Below are positions 24,702 through 33,602 of a DNA stretch of 49,937 nucleotides, in pieces. Position numbers and translations under genes: made by a program. Below the pieces are notes generated by a model that searched no databases, was not told where the DNA came from, and saw only the letters and a list, made by a program, of their open reading frames with translations. Position 1 is the stretch's first letter. Each line of letters begins with the position of its first letter. The DNA lies in NCBI GenBank assembly GCA_025774805.1, contig JALGZR010000009.1, forward strand, positions 1-49,937, written 5' to 3'. Source of the stretch: a bacterium. Lineage in GTDB: Bacteria > ARS69.

Positions 24702-27700
24702 GTGCATCGAGGACCACGCACGCGGCTCATCGTTCTCCTGATCTTCTTTCTCTCCGGGATATCAGGGCTCGTCTACCAGATCGTCTGGACCCGGATGCTG
24801 GTCCTTGTCTTCGGCAACACGCTGCTGGCCACGAGCACGGTCCTGAGCGCATTCATGGCCGGTCTCGCCGCCGGGAGCTTTGCCCTCGGTGAGCACATCG
24901 ATCGCAAACCCCGCCGTCTGCTCAAAGTCTATGCGGTTCTGGAGGCGGGCATCGGGATCTTCGGTCTCGTGTTCCCCTTTCTCTTCACCGTCGTGGCGCC
25001 GCTCTATACAACCGTCTACCAGAGCTTCGGCGGGAACCTCGCGATCGCCAACCTCGTCCGATTCCTCGTCTGCTTCCTTCTAATCCTCCTTCCGACGTTC
25101 TGCATGGGCGGGACTCTTCCGGTCTTGCTGAAGCACGTTGCCGAGAGATTCGGGAAACTCGGCTATCAGGTCGGCTTCTTGTACGGTCTGAACACCGCCG
25201 GCGCAGTCGTGGGCTGCGTGGCCGCCGGCTATTGGCTGCTGGGAACGATGGGACTGCAGCGGACGACATGGATCGCAGTGGCCATCAATCTTGGTGTAGC
25301 GGTCATTGCGTGGCTGCTGCCGGAAAAGAAGATCGAGATCGGGACCACGGCCACCCTCGGACGCCGACGGGAGCTCTCTCCGACCACCGGGCACCGCTAC
25401 CCGAGACCGGTCGTGACCGCGGTGCTGATCGGCATCGCCCTCTCAGGATTCTGTGCCCTGGCCTACGAAGTCCTGTGGGTCCGGATGCTGAATCTGTTTC
25501 TTAACAATAACACCTTCTCGTTCACTGCGACCATTGCCACGTTCCTCCTCGGTATCGCCATCGGAAGCCTGCTGTTCGCGCGATTTCTGTCCCGGTTGAA
25601 AGCGGAGCTCTCGCTCTTTGCCGGCCTGCAAGTCGCCATCGGGCTCATGGCCTGCGCGACACCCTTTCTGTTCACTCTCCTGCAAGATCCACTCTTTTCG
25701 AAGCGGACCGAGACCCTGACGATCCTGAAGACCGCGGTCATCATGATCGGACCCACGATCATGATGGGAATCGCGGTTCCTCTGGCTGTGCAGATCTGCC
25801 AGTGGGGGCGAGGCCGAGAGGGGAGAAGCGTCGGCGCGGTTTACGCGTTCAACACGATCGGCTCGATCTTGGGCGCCTTCGTCGCGGGGTTCATCCTGAT
25901 TCCCTCCCTCGGGCTCCACCCGGCGCTCCTCACCGTAGCCAGCCTGAATCTTGGCGCGGGAATGCTCCTCCTCGCGGCGCAGACGGCGGCTGGCCGCCGC
26001 CTCGGTCTTGTCGCCGGATGGTGGGCCGTGGTTCTGCTTCTGTTCCACACGGCTCCCGATGCGCTTTTCCGCGAAATCTACCAGCGATCCGCGCCCCGGT
26101 CCGAGATCCTGCACTACAAGGAAGGCAAGGTCGTGAACGTGGTGGTCTACGACTTCGAGGCCGGCTACAAAGATCTCCATCTGAACGGCATCGAGGAAGC
26201 ATCCTCCCGACTGTGGCACGTCCAGCTCTTCAAGCTTCTCGGCGTTTTGCCCACGGTGGTCCATGACCGGCCCGACGAGGCGCTCATGATCGCGTTCGGG
26301 GCCGGGATGTCCGCGGGCGCTGCCATTCGGCAGGTGAACTCACTCGAAGTCGTGGATCTGAATCCCGACATCTCCGGACCGGCAGAGATCTTTCGGCGGG
26401 AGAACCTCGATGTCCTCGACAATCCGAAGCTGACCTTCACGGTGAATGACGGCCGAAATACGCTCCTGCTCAATCCGAAGAAGTACTCCGTCATCATCTC
26501 CGATGCGACTAACCCCAAGATGTTCGATTCTTGGACTATGTATACCCGCGAGTTCTACGAGCTGACCAAGAGCCGGCTGCTTCCCGGAGGGGTCTTCGCC
26601 CAGTGGCTCGTCTATCCCCTGCCGGGAGATTCGTTCACATCGATCCTGAGGACCTTTCGCTCGGTCTATCCCCACATGAGTCTGTGGAGCATCCACGGCT
26701 CTTCCCAGTGCTTGATGCTCGGCACCCCCGATCGACTGGACATCGACTTCACGCAATTCGCGAAGAGACTCGAGCCCGTCCTAGTGTCATCGAAGCTGGC
26801 CGAGTACGGAGTCGGCTCGGCGCCGAAGTTCTTGAGCTTCTTCCTTCTTGGCGAAGACGAGCTCGATGAGATGCTGGCGGATGCGGGCCCCATAAGCACC
26901 GATGATCTGCCCCACCCGCAATTCCAGTACGGTGGGGCTCTGGAGGGAATCCAGGAGTGCCTCGATCTGCTCAAGCACCAGAACACGATCCTGCCCTACC
27001 TTCGAAATCTGGGTGCCGAACGGAGGGAGGTCGAGGCCGAGCTAGAGGCTCACCGCGACATCTCACAGCACCTGAATCTCGGATTCTTCTTGAAGCGGTG
27101 GGACGAGTTCATGAAAGCGGCGCATCTCGCGAGACGCCATGGCTTCCCCGACGACGCCAACGTCGCCTCGGCCTTGAGATACGACTCGGAACGGATGAGG
27201 TATCATCTCGAACGGGCCACGCGTCACCCGAACGACCCTGAAGTGCACAACAGCTTGGGCTATGTCTACTGGCGTCGGGGGGACCACGAGCGCGCGATCG
27301 AGCACCTCACGGAGGCAACGGCCCTGTCAGCCGGGTTTGCCAACGCTCTGGCGAATCTGGCACAGGTGCAGATGGCGACCGGAGACTTGGAAGGAGCGAC
27401 TCGAAGCCTCCGCCAGTTGCGGGAGACGAAATCGGCTTCGACCATGCAGGCATTCTTGAAAGGCGCAGAACGGGTCCTTCATCTCCGGCGCCGGCTTGAG
27501 TCCGAGGAGCATTCTTTCGAGCTGTACCACGAGCTCGCGACCGCCTACGTGGGAATCGGTGATCTGCTCAGTGCCGTGGACGTCGCGGGGAAGGCGGAGG
27601 GGCTGATCGACCGAGATGCCCCCGCCTTTCGGAAGCTGGCCGAATTGTACCTGGGGCTGGAGTTCACCGATGAGGCGGCGGAAGCCTATCGGAGGGCCGC

Positions 27701-27845
27701 CGAGCTCGTCCCCGGCGATCCTCACTTGGCCGCGGCGGCTCGGTTCGCCGGGGTCCTGCAAGGCGACGCGAAACAACGACAGCGCTGGCTGCATCAGAGG
27801 CACTTGCTGATTCCGGAAAGTGCCGGCCGTGCGGACCAGCGCTAG
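24702..27845 (+). CDS. Fused membrane/spermidine-synthase-like protein with C-terminal TPRs
   Basis: 1047 residues from GTG 24702. Residues about 8-450 hold a dozen or more hydrophobic helices arranged as two related halves: FFLSGISGLVYQIVWTRMLV is echoed by GIALSGFCALAYEVLWVRML. Residues about 470-720 resemble the Rossmann methyltransferase-like part of spermidine synthases (LMIAFGAGMSAGAAIR, VVDLNPDI, SVIISDATNP, LLPGGVFAQWLVYPL), but the canonical GGGDGG loop is replaced by GAGMSAGA. Residues about 810-1040 form tetratricopeptide repeats (HNSLGYVYWRRGDHERAIEHL). Membrane-fused spermidine-synthase-like proteins are widespread, but a polyamine product is unproven. The stop TAG starts repeat copy E. 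Confidence 0.85.
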   Translation: MHRGPRTRLIVLLIFFLSGISGLVYQIVWTRMLVLVFGNTLLATSTVLSAFMAGLAAGSFALGEHIDRKPRRLLKVYAVLEAGIGIFGLVFPFLFTVVAPLYTTVYQSFGGNLAIANLVRFLVCFLLILLPTFCMGGTLPVLLKHVAERFGKLGYQVGFLYGLNTAGAVVGCVAAGYWLLGTMGLQRTTWIAVAINLGVAVIAWLLPEKKIEIGTTATLGRRRELSPTTGHRYPRPVVTAVLIGIALSGFCALAYEVLWVRMLNLFLNNNTFSFTATIATFLLGIAIGSLLFARFLSRLKAELSLFAGLQVAIGLMACATPFLFTLLQDPLFSKRTETLTILKTAVIMIGPTIMMGIAVPLAVQICQWGRGREGRSVGAVYAFNTIGSILGAFVAGFILIPSLGLHPALLTVASLNLGAGMLLLAAQTAAGRRLGLVAGWWAVVLLLFHTAPDALFREIYQRSAPRSEILHYKEGKVVNVVVYDFEAGYKDLHLNGIEEASSRLWHVQLFKLLGVLPTVVHDRPDEALMIAFGAGMSAGAAIRQVNSLEVVDLNPDISGPAEIFRRENLDVLDNPKLTFTVNDGRNTLLLNPKKYSVIISDATNPKMFDSWTMYTREFYELTKSRLLPGGVFAQWLVYPLPGDSFTSILRTFRSVYPHMSLWSIHGSSQCLMLGTPDRLDIDFTQFAKRLEPVLVSSKLAEYGVGSAPKFLSFFLLGEDELDEMLADAGPISTDDLPHPQFQYGGALEGIQECLDLLKHQNTILPYLRNLGAERREVEAELEAHRDISQHLNLGFFLKRWDEFMKAAHLARRHGFPDDANVASALRYDSERMRYHLERATRHPNDPEVHNSLGYVYWRRGDHERAIEHLTEATALSAGFANALANLAQVQMATGDLEGATRSLRQLRETKSASTMQAFLKGAERVLHLRRRLESEEHSFELYHELATAYVGIGDLLSAVDVAGKAEGLIDRDAPAFRKLAELYLGLEFTDEAAEAYRRAAELVPGDPHLAAAARFAGVLQGDAKQRQRWLHQRHLLIPESAGRADQR

Positions 27846-27860
27846 CCTACGCCTCTCATA
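27843..27860 (+). repeat. Dispersed TAG-ended repeat, degenerate copy E
   Basis: TAGCCTACGCCTCTCATA matches the repeat head TAGCCTGCATCTCTCACC at 13 of 18 positions. The TAG is again the stop codon of the preceding ORF. Only the head is recognisable. Confidence 0.4.
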
Positions 27861-27895
27861 CGGCTCGTCCCGCGATTTTGATCCCGGGCGTCCCT

Positions 27896-28780
27896 CTACT
27901 GCAGCCGCATCGACCCCATCACGGCGAAGACGTGGTTGCGCGCATCCCCGTTGGCGCCCTCGCCGGCGACGTTGGTCAGTCCCCTCGAGTAGCGCAGGTC
28001 GACTCCGTACGTGTGCTCACCCACCGCGAAGTCCACTCCGCCTCCGATCACGAGACCGAAATCGAACGTGCGAACGTCTTCCTTGACATCGAGGTCCATG
28101 TCGCTTCCGCCGCCCTCGAACTTCGAGTTCGCGGAGACGTTGACGCCCACCGAGGGTCCGAGGAAGAGCGACGGCCGGGCCGGCGACCCGTGCAGAAAGC
28201 CGATCTTCGCGAGCACCGGCACGTCGATGTAGCCCATGCGCGTTGTGGCGGTATAGCCGTCACCGCTCTCGGAGTCCCCCTTGACCGAGTAGATCGCCTC
28301 CGTCTGAATCGTCAGGCGGCGATTGAGGGGGACGCCATACCAAGCGCCGATCGCATAGCTTCGGAGAGAGTTCTCCTCCTCCAGGTCCTGCGGATCGACA
28401 CTCATGTTCGCGATGTTCATGCCGCCCTTGATGCCGAGATGATGGGTGGAACCGGTTTCGCGGCTGCGGCGCCCTCGGGTCGACAGCGAGTTCAGAAGAT
28501 CGGGGTCCGACTTGTCCAGGGCGGCGGGCGAGTTGCCGATGATGTGGTAGACGTTCTTCTGGGGAATCGAGATGATGCGGCCGTCCTCGGTTTCGACCTT
28601 CAGGTGGCGCTCCGTCTTCTCCACGATCGTTCCGGAAACCGACTCGATGCCCTCGCCCCCGGACGCCGAGTAGAAGACGATGGCGACCTGGGCGAGAGCC
28701 GGGCAGGCCAGCGCGAGGAGCGCGAGAAGGACGGCGAGCGGGAGATGGCAGATTCTCACGGGAACACCGAGTGGGGGCAC
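27896..28780 (-). CDS. Outer-membrane beta-barrel protein (OmpA/OMP_b-brl-like)
   Basis: About 294 residues from GTG 28780, chosen for AGGGGTGG 7 nt upstream; GTG 28759 is also possible. A signal peptide (LAVLLALLALACPALAQ) is followed by an approximately 70-residue SH3-like/LSm-type segment (GTIVEKTERHLKVETEDGRI). Then comes a beta-barrel of alternating strands from HHLGIKGGMNIANM to the C-terminal NHVFAVMGSMRLQ, as in porin-family outer-membrane proteins. No specific function is visible. The 50 bp to the convergent upstream gene hold only repeat copy E. Confidence 0.8.
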   Translation of the reverse strand: MPPLGVPVRICHLPLAVLLALLALACPALAQVAIVFYSASGGEGIESVSGTIVEKTERHLKVETEDGRIISIPQKNVYHIIGNSPAALDKSDPDLLNSLSTRGRRSRETGSTHHLGIKGGMNIANMSVDPQDLEEENSLRSYAIGAWYGVPLNRRLTIQTEAIYSVKGDSESGDGYTATTRMGYIDVPVLAKIGFLHGSPARPSLFLGPSVGVNVSANSKFEGGGSDMDLDVKEDVRTFDFGLVIGGGVDFAVGEHTYGVDLRYSRGLTNVAGEGANGDARNHVFAVMGSMRLQ

Positions 28781-28830
28781 GGGATTTCCACCCCTGGGAT
28801 CGGCGAGGTCCCCGACGACCTTGAGCCCGG

Positions 28831-28850
28831 GGTGAGAGTGCCCCGTCCTA
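28831..28850 (-). repeat. Possible dispersed repeat, weak copy F
   Basis: The minus strand reads TAGGACGGGGCACTCTCACC. It keeps the TAG end and the CTCTCACC tail of the repeat head at the stop codon of the lipoprotein gene, but the middle diverges. It could be chance. Confidence 0.25.
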
Positions 28851-29807
28851 TTGGGTGGTCGGCTTGGTGGTCGGCCCCACGGGCAAGTCCGCGGCCGATC
28901 GGGTCCACATCGGTGTCGGCAACGGCCCCGTCGTTCGAGTGAACGTGGCGATTTCGACGCCACTCCCGAGTCCGCCCGCGTCGCCCGAGCCCTGGAACGA
29001 TCCGCGGTAGATCTCAATGTCGCCTCCGTTGTTGACGAGCACGGTGTAGTTCGTCCGGGAGACGTCGCAGCTACTCCAGTAGTCGACCCGAACCGTGTAG
29101 GTGCCCCGCGGCGCGCGTCCGACGCTCCAGGTGATGTTCTCGTTGCGCACGCCGTCGATGGCGCAACCGGCGTTCGAGTCGAGGTCCAGCTCGCCGCCGC
29201 TCAGGGAATGACGATCGGCCCAGTAGATCTCCTCCCCGGCCGGGTCGACGACATGGAGGTCGACGTCGCTGTCCGCGTCCCAGTTCAACGTCACCTGCAC
29301 GTCCCCGGTGCCGACGGCGATCGCGTCGAAGGACCTCTCCGCCAGAGTCCCGATCCTTCCCGCGGCGTCCGCCGCGGCGAAATACAGCTCGAAGTCGCTG
29401 CCCGGAAGGGTTTGAGGAAACGTGATCAGCAGTTCGGCGGACGTGGTCGGCTCCGCAAGCGGAATCTCGAAGAATCCGGTCACCGGAATGAAGAGCCCGG
29501 AGATGGGGGCGCTGGCCGCCACGTAGAGAACCTCGAAATCGGTGGGCGACGAGACGTTCAACGTCGCCGTACCGCCGTTCACGATCGTCTGATGTCCCTC
29601 GACGGTGAGAGAGGGCCCTCCGGACGTCGGCCGGGGGATGTCGCTGGTTCTCAGTGCCCCCTCCGTGCCGCCGACGGAAGCGGAAGCGACGTAGTCCACG
29701 ATGGTCTCTCCGTCCGCAGATGGAGAAGAGGGATCGTCTTCACACGCCCCTGCGAGAAGGGCGATCGCAGCCATCGTTGCGAGCCGGGTCAATCGTCTCT
29801 GGAACAC
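28848..29807 (-). CDS. Lipoprotein with a DUF2135/YfaP-like beta-sandwich domain
   Basis: 319 residues from GTG 29807, with GAGGG upstream. The N-terminus has a lipobox (ALLAGAC). Residues about 60-190 form an Ig-like, Thr/Pro-rich region. The C-terminal domain has NWDADSDVDLHVVDPAGEEI, GGELDLDSNAG, ENITW and GTYTVRVDYWSSC, which fits DUF2135/YfaP-type domains. The product is probably surface- or periplasm-exposed. It precedes the beta-barrel gene on the same strand with 67 bp between them. Function unknown. Confidence 0.75.
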   Translation of the reverse strand: MFQRRLTRLATMAAIALLAGACEDDPSSPSADGETIVDYVASASVGGTEGALRTSDIPRPTSGGPSLTVEGHQTIVNGGTATLNVSSPTDFEVLYVAASAPISGLFIPVTGFFEIPLAEPTTSAELLITFPQTLPGSDFELYFAAADAAGRIGTLAERSFDAIAVGTGDVQVTLNWDADSDVDLHVVDPAGEEIYWADRHSLSGGELDLDSNAGCAIDGVRNENITWSVGRAPRGTYTVRVDYWSSCDVSRTNYTVLVNNGGDIEIYRGSFQGSGDAGGLGSGVEIATFTRTTGPLPTPMWTRSAADLPVGPTTKPTTQ

Positions 29808-29933
29808 GGGTCTGCCCTCGTTTCGGAGCTCGGCGGCGGTACAATCCTCCGCCCTGAGGTGTCGGCTTTCCGCAGGATCCACTTGAGACGGGTTGGGGAG
29901 GGTGCCCGTGGCCGGGGCAGGCTCCCGTCCGGG

Positions 29934-29998
29934 CCGCATTTTTCACCACACGCGGGATTGCCGCTGCCACCGCAGAGACTGGTGAGAGATGCGGACTA
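29934..29998 (-). repeat. Dispersed TAG-ended repeat, copy C (with inverted ends)
   Basis: From the stop codon of the LVIVD gene (TAG, 29996-29998) the minus strand reads TAGTCCGCATCTCTCACC and continues with AGTCTCTGC and GTGGCAGCGGC, as in copies A and D. Uniquely it ends in GGTGAAAAATGCGG, an imperfect inverse of its own head, giving a 61-bp palindromic element (arms 29934-29947 and 29981-29994). Confidence 0.7.
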
Positions 29999-32302
29999 CC
30001 GAACGCGCTGGATCTTCCGGACGGTCCTCTCGTCCTCGACGTCCAGCCGGACGAAATACACGCCGGAGGCGCTTGCACGACCGCTTCCGTCCCTCCCGTC
30101 CCAGCGGATCACGTACCGCCCCGAGCCCACCGTCTCGTTCAGCAGCACGCGGACGAGGCGACCCGCCACGTCGTACACCGCGACGCGGGCGTCTCCCCGG
30201 CCGGAAGCCCGGAAGGCGAAGGTCGTGGCCGAGCGGAAGGGGTTCGGGTGGGCCTCGGTGAAGGCGCCGGGATTCCCGTGTGGCTCGGGAGCTGCGAGAG
30301 CGGGACCCGTGGACGGCTCGTGCCGGGGAAGAACGGCGAGGCCGAAGTTCCCGCCCGAGTAGGCCAGACCGTTCGCGAACTCGATCGTGCCGGAGACCCC
30401 GATCTGGTCCGGAGGGACCATCGTAGCGCCCAAGAGCACGGGGGCCACGGGATCGGAGACGTCGATGACGTTTACTCCCCACCAGAGGGAGGACACGTAG
30501 GCGAAGTCTCCGTCGACGTCGACGTCGGCCGCCCGGTACACGCCCTCGACCCCGGAGGAGAGCAGGACGGGCGCGAGGGGGTCGGAGACGTCCGCGATCT
30601 TGAGCCCCTCGTAGTCGATCGCGAGATATGCGAGGCCGTCGACAACGCGGAGATCTTCCCCTCCGCCGACCTCGAGCTCCGAGAGGAGAACGGGCTGCGT
30701 GGGAGTCGAGACGTCCACGAGGGCCAGGTGGCCCGACGTCACGACGTAGGCGATGTTCCCTGAGACCTCTACGTGGTGCGCGTGACCGTCCATGAGGGGC
30801 AGAGCCGTCACGACGGTGGGGATTGCCGGGTCCAGTAGGTCCATGACCACGAGCCCCGCCACGGGCGACGGCCGAAGGCGAGCCCCCACGTATGCGTACC
30901 GACCGACGACGTCGAGCCCGTACAGGTCGTAGACCTCATAGGGCTCGATGCTGCCAAGGAGCTGGGGGGATGTCGGATCGCTCACGTCGGCCACGCTCAG
31001 CCGCCCGGCGGTCGTCTCGACGTAGACCACGTAAGGAAACGCTGCTGGCGCGACTTCCCACCCCCCGTAGGGGATGGCGAGCTCCCCGAGGATCTCCGGT
31101 TGCGTCGCATCGGTCACGTCGTGGACACGGAGAGTCGGGCCGACCGTGTACGCGTATCCTTCCGACACCGCGACGTCCATGACCTGCTGGCCGTGGTAGC
31201 TCCCGCCGTGGTCCGCGAACCCGACCGGAGCCGGCGACGGCCTCCCTCTCGCGTCGACGATCTGGATCGAGCCCACTCCTCCCCAGAAATGAGAGAGGAC
31301 GATCCAGTGCCCCATGCGGTCCACCCCCATCGTGTACCGGGCCCGGATGCCGCTGAAGATCACCGGGTTCTCGTCGTTCGAGACGTCGGCGAGATAGAGC
31401 CCCTGGTTCTGGGCAGCCAGGTGGGCGACTCCACCTTCCACGTGGACGGCCCCGACCGCATAGCCGTTCCCGTAGTACCCGCCGATCACCGAGCGGCCCT
31501 GCGGACGGGGATCGGTGGGATCAGAGACGTCGTAAACCTGGAAGAAATCGGTACCCCCGACGTAGAGGGACGTGTCGACGACGCGGACCTCGATGGCTCC
31601 CGGCTCGTCCGATACCCCGACGACCTGGAGGTTGGCCGGATCAGTGACGTCGACCACGAGAACGCCTTCCGCACTGTCGGCCACGTAGAGTAAGCCGGCT
31701 TGGTAAGCCACGCCGTAGGCACTCTCCGTCTCCAGCTCCCCGACGATCCGCGGCACCGAGGGCGTGCCGACGTCAATCACCTGGATACCCCGCCAATCGC
31801 CGGCGACATAGACGAACCGCGCGGGACCGGTCGACGGGTTCAGCGCGATCCGGCGCGCGTACCCGGGGGTGTCCACGCTCCCGAGCAGGACCGGATCGTC
31901 CGGGCGGCTCACGTCGAAAACGAACACGCCCGACGTGTGGGCGGCGACGTAGAGGATGTCTTCCCGTCCCACAACCCCGTTCACGACGTCCGGAACCGGG
32001 GCCGAACCAACGAGAGCGGGGTGCTCCGGAACGGAGAGGTCGAAGACCAGGACTCCGTCGTCGTACGTGCCGACGAACGCCAAACGTCCCTCGACGTCGA
32101 GGTGCCGCGCATGCGAAGGGAAGTCGTAGCGGGCGACGACTTCGATCTGGCCGGAGTAGTCGGCCTCGTAGGGCACGGCCGCGCTCGGCCCGGCCGCCGT
32201 CCCGGCGACCGCGGCCGCGAGCGCGAGCGTCGAGCGGCGTCCGACGAGTGTCGACGCAGCCGCGGGCACGAGGGGAGGCCTCGAACGCTTCCGTCTCTTC
32301 AT
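29996..32302 (-). CDS. Secreted LVIVD-repeat beta-propeller with FlgD-like C-terminal domain
   Basis: 768 residues from ATG 32300-32302, with GGAGGTG 5 nt upstream. A signal/TM segment (about 24-42) leads to more than ten repeats of the LVIVD type (VFDLSVPEHPALVGSAPVP, VVDVTDPANLQVVGVSDEP, IADVSDPLAPVLLSS). The last 80 residues form a FlgD-Ig-like domain (ARVAVYDVAGRLVRVL, WDGRDGSGRASASGVYFVRL), the style of C-terminal sorting/anchoring domain seen in many FCB-group secreted proteins. Sorting by a type IX-like system is inferred. The stop codon lies in repeat copy C. Confidence 0.88.
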   Translation of the reverse strand: MKRRKRSRPPLVPAAASTLVGRRSTLALAAAVAGTAAGPSAAVPYEADYSGQIEVVARYDFPSHARHLDVEGRLAFVGTYDDGVLVFDLSVPEHPALVGSAPVPDVVNGVVGREDILYVAAHTSGVFVFDVSRPDDPVLLGSVDTPGYARRIALNPSTGPARFVYVAGDWRGIQVIDVGTPSVPRIVGELETESAYGVAYQAGLLYVADSAEGVLVVDVTDPANLQVVGVSDEPGAIEVRVVDTSLYVGGTDFFQVYDVSDPTDPRPQGRSVIGGYYGNGYAVGAVHVEGGVAHLAAQNQGLYLADVSNDENPVIFSGIRARYTMGVDRMGHWIVLSHFWGGVGSIQIVDARGRPSPAPVGFADHGGSYHGQQVMDVAVSEGYAYTVGPTLRVHDVTDATQPEILGELAIPYGGWEVAPAAFPYVVYVETTAGRLSVADVSDPTSPQLLGSIEPYEVYDLYGLDVVGRYAYVGARLRPSPVAGLVVMDLLDPAIPTVVTALPLMDGHAHHVEVSGNIAYVVTSGHLALVDVSTPTQPVLLSELEVGGGEDLRVVDGLAYLAIDYEGLKIADVSDPLAPVLLSSGVEGVYRAADVDVDGDFAYVSSLWWGVNVIDVSDPVAPVLLGATMVPPDQIGVSGTIEFANGLAYSGGNFGLAVLPRHEPSTGPALAAPEPHGNPGAFTEAHPNPFRSATTFAFRASGRGDARVAVYDVAGRLVRVLLNETVGSGRYVIRWDGRDGSGRASASGVYFVRLDVEDERTVRKIQRVR

Positions 32303-32507
32303 CGTGCACCTCCGATCGACGTCCGGGAGAGCTGCTGTGACCGAATGGTACCACGCTGGACGCCACAGGAGTGGGGTGGCGTGCGGGAAGCCGACTTCCA
32401 CACCCCTTTCCGGGCGCCATGGACGCTCCCCTCAAGCAACGTCGGGATTCGACCGAAACGTCGAACAGCGATATCGCCCTCTCGCACGCTCGCGACCGGA
32501 GGACCTC

Positions 32508-33593
32508 ATGCCCGTTCAGATCGACACTCTTCTCAAGGGGATGGTCCAGTTCGACGCCTCGGATCTTCACCTGAAGGTGGGCAGTCCTCCCGGATACCGG
32601 ATCGTCGGGGAGATCAAGCCGCTCCAAAACATGGAGAAGCTCCGGGCCCCGGAGACCCTCGAGCTCGCGAAGCAGGTCCTGACCGAGGCGCAATTCGCGG
32701 AGTTCGAGGCGCGCGGCGACTACGACTGCGCCCACAGCATCCCCGGCGTCGCACGTTTCCGACTCAACGTGATGAAACAGCGCGGGTCGGTGTCGCTCGT
32801 ATTTCGGAAGATCCCGGTGGAGGTTCCGAACATCGACAGCCTCGGCCTTCCGGCCATCTGTCGCGATCTGGCCCTGCGGCCGCGCGGTCTCGTCCTCGTG
32901 ACGGGGCCCACCGGGAGCGGCAAGTCGACCTCGCTGGCGGCGATGATCGACTACCGCAACGCGAAGGAGCGCGGGCACATTCTCACGATGGAAGATCCCG
33001 TGGAGTTCGTGCACTGCGACAAGCTGAGCTTCGTGAACCAGCGCGAGGTCGGCAGCGACACCGAGTCGTTCGGCTCCGGGCTGAAGCGTGCGCTTCGCCA
33101 GGATCCGGACGTGATCCTGGTCGGCGAGATGCGGGACCTCGAGACCATCTCGTTAGGAATCACGGCGGCCGAGACCGGTCACCTGGTGTTCGGGACACTG
33201 CACACGACCGGAGCCACCCAGACCGTGGACCGCATCGTCGACGTGTTTCCCTCCGACCAGCAACAGCAGATCCGGGTGCAGTTGGCCGAGACCCTTCAGG
33301 GGGTGATCTCGCAGGTGCTGGTCCCGAAGGTGGGCGGGGGTCGGGTGGCGGCCCACGAGGTCATGCTCGGCACCGACGCGATCCGAGCGTGCATCCGGGA
33401 CGGCAAGACGACCCAGATGCAAAACGTCCTGCAGACGAGCTCCAAGGTCGGAATGCAGCTGCTCGACAACACTCTGATCAGCCTGGTCAAGGCCGGGACG
33501 ATCCGGGTCGAGGACGCGATCGCGAAGGCCGACTCTCCGGACGTCGTTCGCCGGTCCTGCGGCGCGGCGGGAGCGATGCCGGCGGGAGTCTGA
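32508..33593 (+). CDS. pilT: PilT-like twitching-motility ATPase
   Basis: 361 residues from ATG 32508, with GGAGG 5 nt upstream. All PilT/GspE boxes are present: Walker A GPTGSGKST, Asp box ILTMEDPVEF, Walker B DPDVILVGEMRD and His box TGHLVFGTLHTTGA. The PilT-type DRIVDVFP and the AIRNLIRE-like TDAIRACIRDGK are also present. It powers type IV pilus retraction from the cytoplasm. No other pilus gene is in the window, so it is separate from the main pilus cluster. Its stop is 9 bp from the convergent anchor gene, leaving no room for a separate terminator. Confidence 0.95.
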   Translation: MPVQIDTLLKGMVQFDASDLHLKVGSPPGYRIVGEIKPLQNMEKLRAPETLELAKQVLTEAQFAEFEARGDYDCAHSIPGVARFRLNVMKQRGSVSLVFRKIPVEVPNIDSLGLPAICRDLALRPRGLVLVTGPTGSGKSTSLAAMIDYRNAKERGHILTMEDPVEFVHCDKLSFVNQREVGSDTESFGSGLKRALRQDPDVILVGEMRDLETISLGITAAETGHLVFGTLHTTGATQTVDRIVDVFPSDQQQQIRVQLAETLQGVISQVLVPKVGGGRVAAHEVMLGTDAIRACIRDGKTTQMQNVLQTSSKVGMQLLDNTLISLVKAGTIRVEDAIAKADSPDVVRRSCGAAGAMPAGV

Positions 33594-33602
33594 CGGCGGG
33601 TC

